Assembly: GCA_040901795.1 (NCBI GenBank)
Contig: JBBDYH010000107.1
Span: forward strand, 35,937-99,936
Direction: 5' to 3'
DNA: 64,000 bases
Source: JBBDYH01 sp040901795
Lineage (GTDB): Bacteria > Planctomycetota > Planctomycetia > Pirellulales > JALHPA01
A model generated the notes under the pieces. That model had not been told where the DNA came from. It ran no database searches and worked only from the letters and a program-made list of their open reading frames with translations. The translations under genes and the position numbers were made by a program. Below are positions 57,451 to 64,000 of the stretch, one piece after another. The stretch's first letter is position 1. Each line of letters begins with the position of its first letter.

Positions 57451-60013
57451 TTCCTCCGCCGACACGATCGCCGCCCTCTCCACCCTCCGCACCGAAAAAC
57501 CCCGCGACTTCTACCGCCGCATCGCCGATCTCGGCATCCAAGCCGCCGAAGCCCTCGACCACGCCCACCAGATGGGCATCGTCCACCGCGACATCAAACC
57601 TTCCAACCTGATTCTCGAAGTGCGGAGTGCGGAATGCGGAATGCGGAGTGACCAGAATTCCGAACTCCGCGCTCCGCACTCCAAACTCTGGATCACCGAC
57701 TTCGGCCTCGCCCGCATCGCCTCCGCTGAAGCCCCCGGCCTCACCATGACCGGCGATCTCCTCGGCACGCTCCGCTACATGTCCCCCGAGCAAGCCGAAG
57801 GCCGCTCCGCCGTCCTCGACCACCGTACCGACATCTATTCCTTGGGCATCACCCTTTACGAACTCCTTGCCCTTCAACCCGCCTTCAACGGTTCCGACCG
57901 CGAAGAAGTCCTCCGCCAGATCGCCTTCGAAGAGCCGACCGCCCTCCGCCGCCTCAAGCCATCGATCCCCGTCGAGCTCGAAACGATCATCCACAAATCC
58001 ATCTCCAAAAACCCCGACGACCGCTACCCCACCGCCCGCGACCTGGCCGATGACTTGCGACGTTTTGCGCATGAGCAACCCATTAAGGCAAGGCCTCTAA
58101 GCGCCATGCAGCGACTTTTGAGATGGACCCGTCGCCATCATGGGATCGTTGTGGCAGTCGCTGTCGTTTGTTTGCTTTTGATTACAGCGTCAGTGATCAG
58201 CACTGCCTTGATTGCTGCTGCGTACCGTCAAGAAACCGAGCAGCGAGAACTTGCTAACCGGAATGCAACAAACGCCAAAGAGAATTTAGATATCGCATTG
58301 ACGGCAGTTGACCGGATCCTGAACCATATTGACGAACCCGATCTCTATCGGCATGCGGCTGCACAGCCGGTGCTAAGAAAGTTAATGCACGAGTCTAAGC
58401 AGCTTGCCAGTCAAATGCATGCCAAGGCGGGTGGTGCAGTGAATCCGAGACTCGGCGATCTCTATGTCAAGATTGGAGTGGTTCTCAGAAGTTGGGGCGA
58501 ATATGAGGAAGCTGAAAAATCGTGCCAGGAGGCGGCAGCAATCTGGCGGAACCTGTCACTGGAGCATCCCGACGCGGATTTGTTCCGAATGCACCTTGCC
58601 GTCACGCAATCCAGTCTCTCCCAAACGCGAGCCATCTTGGGACGCCCGGATGCTGTGCAACTCGCCGAAGAGGCGATTTCGATATGGAGAACGCTGCGTT
58701 TTGACAAGTTGGACATGTCCCGCGATCAATGGCTGCGCTATCAGATTCGAGTCAAGGGCGACTGGGCATTCACGGTGGGAAAACTGAATGGCTCTAGCGC
58801 GTCGCGTCGTGCTTACGAGGACTTGTATGCCGAATTGAATCGAGCCGGATCGGACGAGACCGCCGAAGAAAGAGCCGTCCGAACATCCGCGCTCGCAAAC
58901 GCCTGCTTCAATCTTGGGCTATTTGAAGCGTTGGAAAATAACCTCGATGATGCCGAACGTCTTTTGCGACGAAGCGTCGAGCTGGGGTTTAAAGGCCAGC
59001 TCGATCTGCAGAATGTCCTCCGGGCGCGGGGAAAAGTGGATGAAGCTCGGACCATTGTGCTGGAATCTCAACAACGCTTCCAACGACAGCTTGCTGAGAA
59101 TCCGACGAACGTGATTGTCGCTATGACGCTCGCTTCGTCCTATTGGGACCTCGGGAAAATTGAACGTGCAGCGCAAAGAACTGGCCACGCGCTTGATGCG
59201 CTGCGGACTTCTTGGAAGCGGTGGAGAGAGTTAGGGGCGTTGGAAATCCTCGATCTGGACCGATGTTGGTGGGCGGCGGACGCTGCGGAGGAGCTTGCTG
59301 AGCTGCTCGAACAAGACGGCCGAATCGAGGAGGCCCTCGCGCTTTACGGCGAACACGCCGATCTTTGGCGTGAGCAGTGGAAAAAATCGCCCCGAAACAA
59401 ATACCAACTCCTCCTCGCCGGTGTCGAGACAAAGCGTGGAATCCTTCTGCTCCGTCTGGGGCGCAGCGACGAAGCACGCGCCGTTTTTATGCAGGTCGAA
59501 CATCTACTGCGAGCCACGGCGCCCGAATCTCCCGAACTCGCGCTGTTTTTAGCAAACTGCCCAGACCCAGAGCTCCGCAAGCCGGTTGAGGCACTGAACA
59601 TTGCTAAAAAGCTCCTCGGATCCATTCCGCGGAGCGCGGAGTATTTATGTGCGCTTGGCGTCGCTCAGTATCGCACAGGCAACTTCGCCGGCGCGATTGA
59701 GACATTAACTTCAGCTCGTCAATCAGCGGCAAGAGTCGACCCGGCACACTATTTCTTAGTGCTCGCTGAATTCAAACTCGGTAATCGAGAACAGGCGCGC
59801 GAACAGTGGCGGCGACTTAGTCAGTCGTATTCCCCCGCGCTGGGCAGCGTGAGGGATCACAAGTCCATCGAACTGATCCTTGAAGAAATTCGGCAAGAGG
59901 TCGGCTTATCAACCGACGACGAACTTGTAATTCCGCCCTCGCCTAGCGCTCCAAATCGGCCCAGCGGGCAGCAACCTGCCGAAGGCGCTCATGGGAGCAA
60001 GCCGGCCGAGTAA
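57428..60013 (+). CDS. Ser/Thr protein kinase, C-lobe, membrane helix and TPRs, after the frameshift
   Basis: This frame continues the kinase from SADTIAALSTLRTEKPRDFY through YRRIADLGIQAAEALDHAHQ to HRDIKPSNLILE. About 20 residues of repeat-derived sequence follow (VRSAECGMRSDQNSELRAPH). The chain then resumes with LWITDFGLAR, LLGTLRYMSPEQAEG and TDIYSLGITLYELLAL, so all catalytic C-lobe motifs are present. A membrane helix lies near 58140-58225 (GIVVAVAVVCLLLITASVIS), then TPR-like repeats to the end. The coordinate is where the frame becomes recognisable; no separate start is evident. The late half has lower GC than its surroundings. It would act with the ECF sigma factor. Confidence 0.8.
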   Translation, partial: TDHRPLTTSSADTIAALSTLRTEKPRDFYRRIADLGIQAAEALDHAHQMGIVHRDIKPSNLILEVRSAECGMRSDQNSELRAPHSKLWITDFGLARIASAEAPGLTMTGDLLGTLRYMSPEQAEGRSAVLDHRTDIYSLGITLYELLALQPAFNGSDREEVLRQIAFEEPTALRRLKPSIPVELETIIHKSISKNPDDRYPTARDLADDLRRFAHEQPIKARPLSAMQRLLRWTRRHHGIVVAVAVVCLLLITASVISTALIAAAYRQETEQRELANRNATNAKENLDIALTAVDRILNHIDEPDLYRHAAAQPVLRKLMHESKQLASQMHAKAGGAVNPRLGDLYVKIGVVLRSWGEYEEAEKSCQEAAAIWRNLSLEHPDADLFRMHLAVTQSSLSQTRAILGRPDAVQLAEEAISIWRTLRFDKLDMSRDQWLRYQIRVKGDWAFTVGKLNGSSASRRAYEDLYAELNRAGSDETAEERAVRTSALANACFNLGLFEALENNLDDAERLLRRSVELGFKGQLDLQNVLRARGKVDEARTIVLESQQRFQRQLAENPTNVIVAMTLASSYWDLGKIERAAQRTGHALDALRTSWKRWRELGALEILDLDRCWWAADAAEELAELLEQDGRIEEALALYGEHADLWREQWKKSPRNKYQLLLAGVETKRGILLLRLGRSDEARAVFMQVEHLLRATAPESPELALFLANCPDPELRKPVEALNIAKKLLGSIPRSAEYLCALGVAQYRTGNFAGAIETLTSARQSAARVDPAHYFLVLAEFKLGNREQAREQWRRLSQSYSPALGSVRDHKSIELILEEIRQEVGLSTDDELVIPPSPSAPNRPSGQQPAEGAHGSKPAE
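57621..57692. repeat. Inverted minisatellite between the HRD and DFG motifs of the kinase
   Basis: Arms GTGCGGAGTGCGGAATGCGG and GAACTCCGCGCTCCGCACTC with a short spacer (ACCAGAATTCC). The family is the same as the repeats at 39141-39309. It is translated in frame. Confidence 0.85.
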
Positions 60014-60029
60014 ATGAGATACGAACCGC

Positions 60030-60310
60030 TCGCCACGCCGGATCAAGGTCGCCGGCGTGTACCGCGAAGCGGTTCAACTCCGAAGTCCAGGGTACGGTCT
60101 CCCCGGCGGCCGCACCCTGGAACAGTTCGCCGCCGCCCCTCTCGTCGGGGTGGAGCGATGTTTTGAAACCAGAACGCTTATGCGAGAAATCCATAGGTCA
60201 CCGCCCGCCTCGTGCGGGTGAAGCCGTGTTTGAGATTCCACCGCGACCGTAACGAAAACCGGCCGGTGAGCAGCAACTTGCCAGAGGCGCTCACCGGCCC
60301 AGAACGTCGC
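60030..60310. repeat. Repeat-rich gap downstream of the kinase gene
   Basis: Contains GAAGCGGTTCAACTCCGAAG followed by a CCAGGGT..ACCCTGG pair, a CCCCTCTCGTCGGGGTGGAG palindrome, and CGGTGAGCAGCAACTTGCCA pairing loosely with GCGCTCACCGG. Units similar to the first recur at 61385-61440. No gene is seen in this 344-bp gap. Confidence 0.6.
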
Positions 60311-60357
60311 CGGCGCTCGCGTTGCGCGCAGGCACTTGTTCGTTCGCATTATATGCC

Positions 60358-61398
60358 ATGGACTGCTCTTGCCAACGAGTTTGGTTGAAGATCGTATTGC
60401 TGATCGCATGCGTGAGTTCGTCGGCCAGCGCCGTCGTCACGTCCGACACCGCTGGCAGCCACATCGTCGCGCCAGGCCAAATCACTTTCGGCTTGAACGT
60501 CGACGGCGTCGCGCGGATCGAGACCCTCTGGTCGGGATTTCCCTTGCCCGTCAGTTCCGCCACGGCAGCGCTCATCAGCGACCGGCATCTGCTCACGGCC
60601 GCACACGTGTTTGACTCTGACTCCAATAACGAGGTTGATAGGATACCAGGCGTTTCGACGACGGCGACGTTCGACTTGCCCCATGGTTCGTATCAGGTTG
60701 CGATTTCATTAGACAATGTGCGGCTGATTCCCCAATGGTACGACACGCTGAGCGACCTGGCGATTGTGGAGTTAGACGAGCCGGCGCCCGCCGCCATCCC
60801 CCGTTATCCGCTCTACGGCCTGCGCGACGAGGTCGGCAAGCCAGTGATCTTGGTTGGCTATGGCCACACCGGCCACGGAGCCACCGGAGTGACGGACAAA
60901 TCGACGGTGAAGCGCGCCGGCCTCAATCGCATTGACGCCTTGGGAGAAGACGTCGATCTGCGTGAAATTGGACTTGAGGTGCGGCTGCCGGCAGGCTCAT
61001 TCTTGGCAACCGATTTCGACAGCGGCCTGGCGGCCAACAACACGTTCCAGACTCACATGCAGATCGAGTCGGATCTCGGCTTTGGCGAAGATGAAGTGTC
61101 CTCGGCTTCGGGCGATTCCGGCGGCCCGGTATTCATCGACGGCGCCATTGCCGGAGTAATCGCCTCCAGCTTCAGCAGCTTTCCGACCGATGCGACGCCG
61201 CGGGTGCCATTTGATTCGGCTTGGGGCACGCTCGGCTTCCAGACGCGCGTTTCGACATTTCAAGAGTTTATTACGACCGCCACCAACGGTCAGGCGGTGT
61301 TTGTGCCGGAGCCGAGCACGTCGGCGTTGGCAGCGCTCGTGATGGCGATCATAGCCGCGGCCTGCGCAACTCAAAATTGTCTACGCCGAAGGCGTTGA
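60358..61398 (+). CDS. Exported trypsin-like serine protease with a PEP-type C-terminal anchor
   Basis: A 346-residue protein from ATG 60358. The signal peptide is VWLKIVLLIACVSSSASA. The S1-family triad is visible: His in DRHLLTAAHVFDSD (about 85), Asp in DTLSDLAIVELDEP (about 130) and Ser in ASGDSGGPVFIDGAIAGV (about 255). The C-terminus is VFVPEPSTSALAALVMAI followed by a hydrophobic helix and RRRR, the PEP-CTERM sorting pattern. The protein is probably sorted to the envelope and cut by exosortase. The ribosome site is weak. Confidence 0.92.
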   Translation: MDCSCQRVWLKIVLLIACVSSSASAVVTSDTAGSHIVAPGQITFGLNVDGVARIETLWSGFPLPVSSATAALISDRHLLTAAHVFDSDSNNEVDRIPGVSTTATFDLPHGSYQVAISLDNVRLIPQWYDTLSDLAIVELDEPAPAAIPRYPLYGLRDEVGKPVILVGYGHTGHGATGVTDKSTVKRAGLNRIDALGEDVDLREIGLEVRLPAGSFLATDFDSGLAANNTFQTHMQIESDLGFGEDEVSSASGDSGGPVFIDGAIAGVIASSFSSFPTDATPRVPFDSAWGTLGFQTRVSTFQEFITTATNGQAVFVPEPSTSALAALVMAIIAAACATQNCLRRRR

Positions 61399-61605
61399 AC
61401 TCCGCAGCCCAGGGTCGGTCGCCGCAGCGACCGCACCCTGGGTCAACGGCAAAAAATGTATTCAACCCCAACGGGGTTGCACAACGTGGAACCCCGTTGG
61501 GGTTCACGGTGATTGAAAACGATCGATGACCCAGGGTGCGCCGCGAAGCGCCGCGACCCTGGGCTTCGGAATGAAACCCCGTTGGGGTTTGAATACCGCG
61601 CGGAG
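61385..61605. repeat. Palindrome cluster (CCCAGGGT, CAACCCCAACGGGGTTG)
   Basis: Starts at the 3' end of the protease gene: GGCGTTGAACTCCGCAGCCC, then CAGGGTCGGTCGCCGCAGCG pairing with GCACCCTGGG. Next come CAACCCCAACGGGGTTG and GAACCCCGTTGGGGTTC, then CCCAGGGTGCGCCGCGAAGC. No gene lies in the 327-bp gap between the protease and the HAF protein. Confidence 0.75.
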
Positions 61606-61725
61606 AATGAAGACGGATTCGGGAGACGAAGTCTGGTTCACAATCATCGGCCCACGGGGCGAGCCCCTATGGGGCCGTGGCGTGATTATCAAACGCTTAA
61701 CCAATCATCAACGGAGCTATTCGCC

Positions 61726-63636
61726 ATGCGAACGCAACGATGGATTGAACTCACCGCAGTTACGGTTCTAGTCCTTGTGCGTAGTGCCTCGGCTGCGGCA
61801 TCCGAGTTTATTACTATCGATCCTGGCGGCGCGTGGGCGCGTGCGTCCGGTGTCTCTGCCGACGGTTCAGTGGTGGTCGCCTGGGGTTCGCACCTCTCCT
61901 CGGGCACCGATTGGCGGTGGACTCGCGAAGAAGGAATCGTTCGACGGCCAACTCTGACGGGTCTTAACATAAACCTTCCTCCGTCGTTGTCGTCCGACGG
62001 GCGTGTCGTCGTTGGTTCTGTCGGTGCGTCAGGATTTCAGGCGTATCGCTGGCCTGTCGACGATGATATAGAGTTGCTCGGCGTTCCCCAGGGATATTCA
62101 GACAGCCAGGCCACGGCTGTTTCTGGTAACGGCGACATCATCCTGGGACACAGCCGAGGCCCAAATGGAATCGAGGGCTGGCTATGGACGCAAGCCGGTG
62201 GTTTCGAGTTTCTGCCGAAGGAATTGGGTGTTCCGTCGGCGATCTCCCCGGATGGTCGTGTTGTTGTCGGCAGAAGCATATCAGCAGGATTCCGGTGGAC
62301 CGCGGAGGAAGGCATTATGAGCTTGCCCGCCTTGAGTCAGACCGAACGGTCCATCCCTATTGGCCTATCATCCGACGGGAATGTCGTTGTTGGCTCGGCC
62401 GCAAGTCCCGGTCGTGCTGAGGCTTTTCACTGGACTAAAGAAGGTGGTATACGCGGTCTCGGTAAACTGCCGGCGTATCCGAGCCACACCCGTAGCAGTG
62501 CCCGCGCGGTTTCGGCGGATGGCGGCGTGGTGGTGGGATCCTCCTATCACTTTGGCTCGGACGTCCCGACAGATCAGCACGCGTTTGTATGGGACGAGGT
62601 CCATGGAATGCGCGAACTCGAAACGGTGCTGCGCGATGACTACGGACTCACGAATCTGCATCCTTGGGGACTGGGCGACGCCAGGGGCATTTCCGCCGAC
62701 CGACGAACCATCATCGGGAGCGCTAAGCCGGGACGGACAAACGGAGGAGATGAGGAGACTTGGGTCGTGTACCTTGACGAACCCATCGGGCCACCGCTGC
62801 CGGAGTTCGGCGACTACAACGCCGACGGCAAGGTCGGTCAGCCGGACTTGAACCTTGCACTTGGCAAATGGGGCGTCGACCTACCCGATTTCGCCTATCC
62901 CTGGATCAACGATCTGCCGGTCGGTGCGGTCGGTCAAGGCGAACTGAATGCCGTCGTCTTAAACTGGCCCGCCGCCGTGGGACCGCTCGATCTCAGCCTC
63001 GGCGTCTCCAGCGGCGCATTGACAGCCAACTATGACCTGAAGACAAACGGCGCGTTCATCGACTATACCGGCGCAAGTCCCGTTGCTACCCTCCGTCAGC
63101 AAATACTCGCGGGCCGCGGCGGCGCAGGATTCGGCCAGCCGTGGAATGGGCCCGGCATCACCAGCAGCACCGCAGCCGCAGCCAATACGGCCGACCCGGA
63201 GTCGCGTTCCGTCGGTTATGGGGAAAACTCCGCCTTGCCGCTTGGTCCCTACACAACCTTCCGCGGCCAGCCGGTCGATAAAACGTCGATTCTCATCGCC
63301 ATCACGCGCACCGGCGATGCCAACCTCGACGGCATCGTCAACGACGACGACGTGACAATTGTCAGCGCGACTTATGCAGCGGGCGTACCGCAGCCGCATT
63401 GGGCTTTCGGCGACTTCGACTACAACGGCTTCGTCGATGACGATGATGTGACGTTGCTTGGCGTGTTCTACGATCCCAGCGCCTCGCCGCTTGTCGCGCC
63501 GGCCGAAGCCGCAAACCATGTCGCTGCCGTCCCCGAGCCGTCGAGCGGTGTGCTGGCCATTTTGGGCGTGCTGGCCATTTTAGGCTTGTCCGCCATTCGC
63601 TGCTCACTGAACCGACGCGCCACAGTACGAAGCTGA
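61726..63636 (+). CDS. Exported HAF-repeat protein with dockerin-like domain and VPEP C-terminal anchor
   Basis: A 636-residue protein from ATG 61726, with ACGGAG a few bases before it. The signal peptide is ELTAVTVLVLVRSASAAAS. Residues ~30-340 are HAF-type repeats (SADGSVVVAWGSHLSSGTDW, ISPDGRVVVGRSISAGFRWT, LSSDGNVVVGSAASPGRAEA). The following region has dockerin-like calcium loops (GDYNADGKVGQPDLNLALGK, GDANLDGIVNDDDVTIVSAT and GDFDYNGFVDDDDVTLLGVF). VPEPSSGVLAILGVLAILGL plus basic residues ends the protein. An upstream in-frame extension to 61513 was excluded. It is probably attached at the cell surface. Confidence 0.9.
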   Translation: MRTQRWIELTAVTVLVLVRSASAAASEFITIDPGGAWARASGVSADGSVVVAWGSHLSSGTDWRWTREEGIVRRPTLTGLNINLPPSLSSDGRVVVGSVGASGFQAYRWPVDDDIELLGVPQGYSDSQATAVSGNGDIILGHSRGPNGIEGWLWTQAGGFEFLPKELGVPSAISPDGRVVVGRSISAGFRWTAEEGIMSLPALSQTERSIPIGLSSDGNVVVGSAASPGRAEAFHWTKEGGIRGLGKLPAYPSHTRSSARAVSADGGVVVGSSYHFGSDVPTDQHAFVWDEVHGMRELETVLRDDYGLTNLHPWGLGDARGISADRRTIIGSAKPGRTNGGDEETWVVYLDEPIGPPLPEFGDYNADGKVGQPDLNLALGKWGVDLPDFAYPWINDLPVGAVGQGELNAVVLNWPAAVGPLDLSLGVSSGALTANYDLKTNGAFIDYTGASPVATLRQQILAGRGGAGFGQPWNGPGITSSTAAAANTADPESRSVGYGENSALPLGPYTTFRGQPVDKTSILIAITRTGDANLDGIVNDDDVTIVSATYAAGVPQPHWAFGDFDYNGFVDDDDVTLLGVFYDPSASPLVAPAEAANHVAAVPEPSSGVLAILGVLAILGLSAIRCSLNRRATVRS

Positions 63637-63818
63637 AAAAAAGTGTCGTCGAGACAGTTTACTCATCGACTCGCACTCGAACCAACGAGGTTGACGTTGG
63701 CTGGCATCGCACTCGCTGCGCTCACGTGCGCATCAGTAATCGAGTGCTCACATCCAGACGGCCGACATGACACAGTCAAGCCCTAAATATCATTCATTTT
63801 TTTAAGCGTACAACGACC

Positions 63819-64000
63819 ATGCACTTTAGGCTGTCCACTCACACATTACTCCAGCTTGCGCTAGCGCTAGCATTCCTCACCGCGCCCTTTAGCGACGCTG
63901 CTGAGTTTGTTCCGCTCGGCGCCTCATCCGCCACATTAACGGAGCGCCTAGTGCTCTGTCATTTTTGGACTGAGGGATGGTATCCTCCGGGTGGTGTTCA
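63819..64000 (+). CDS. Exported protein, 3' end outside the window
   Basis: ATG 63819 opens a frame to the end of the window (60 codons). It has a signal peptide (LLQLALALAFLTAPFSDAA) followed by EFVPLGASSATLTERLVL, similar in placement to SEFITIDPGG of the HAF protein before it. It may be a related HAF-type or PEP-CTERM protein, but too little is visible. The 182 bases before it hold no recognisable feature. Confidence 0.6.
   Translation, partial: MHFRLSTHTLLQLALALAFLTAPFSDAAEFVPLGASSATLTERLVLCHFWTEGWYPPGGV

Noticed and set aside
57300..57470. Programmed ribosomal frameshift in the kinase gene
   Set aside because: There is no slippery heptamer or downstream structure of the usual form, and the break lies in stacked repeats, so mutation or assembly error is more likely.
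61513..61725. N-terminal extension of the HAF-repeat protein
   Set aside because: It reads through CAACCCCAACGGGG-type palindromes, and a signal peptide starts cleanly at 61726 behind a ribosome site.

Overview
The window is one stretch of a GC-rich bacterial chromosome. It most likely comes from a Planctomycetota bacterium of the Pirellulales type. The evidence is three DUF1559 pilin-like proteins, a PVC-type CxxCH/HEAT protein, two CRTAC1-type FG-GAP/UnbV proteins, an ECF sigma factor next to a Ser/Thr kinase, VPEP C-terminal anchors, and many short palindromic repeats. A run of 100 N (39310-39409) shows that this is a draft assembly. I found no rRNA, tRNA, CRISPR array or prophage.

Layout. 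Bases 1-2513 (+ strand) hold a TPR protein, a YebC/PmpR regulator, and a small protein followed by a clan AA aspartic protease gene that is split by a 102-bp palindromic insertion. Bases 2601-18970 (- strand) hold an exported, heme-rich region: a tetraheme cytochrome with a phosphoesterase-like domain, a DUF1573 protein, DUF4416, a GlsB-type membrane protein, a PVC-type cytochrome, a pentaheme cytochrome/TPR protein coupled to a CRTAC1 protein, a small secreted protein, and a giant TPR/FG-GAP protein.

Bases 19511-41374 (- strand) form the core of the window, a complete quinol-to-oxygen respiratory cluster. In transcription order it encodes a Rieske protein, cytochrome b6, an enlarged subunit IV, a 1575-residue octaheme cytochrome c, two cupredoxin-like proteins, a diheme lipoprotein cytochrome, CoxB, CoxA (A2-type), CtaA, CtaB, CoxC (with a large soluble insertion), CoxD, an ABC exporter pair, SCO1, DUF420 and a small membrane protein. 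Together these could carry electrons from quinol through b, Rieske and c hemes to O2, and also make heme A and insert copper. No separate cytochrome c1 gene is seen; the octaheme protein probably takes that place.

Bases 41581-48653 are accessory. They hold a candidate structured RNA with an intrinsic terminator, a duplicated lipoprotein plus DUF1559 module (three lipoproteins, three DUF1559 genes, two near-identical promoters), and a REP-associated tyrosine transposase with flanking REP-like repeats and a decapitated second copy. Bases 48783-60013 hold DAHP synthase, a zinc-ribbon/STN-like membrane protein, a pseudokinase, an ECF sigma factor, and a Ser/Thr kinase gene that is frameshifted and invaded by repeats. 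Bases 60358-64000 hold a trypsin-like protease, a HAF-repeat/dockerin protein and the start of another exported protein.

The most unusual theme is the repeats. At least ten families of short palindromic or tandem elements fill the gaps of the operons. Several lie inside genes: one kills a protease gene, and others are read through in frame inside an FG-GAP protein, a pseudokinase and a kinase catalytic loop. A recurring structural class consists of two arms of degenerate 7-15-bp tandem repeats in opposite orientation around a short spacer. Its sequence differs at every locus while its architecture stays the same.
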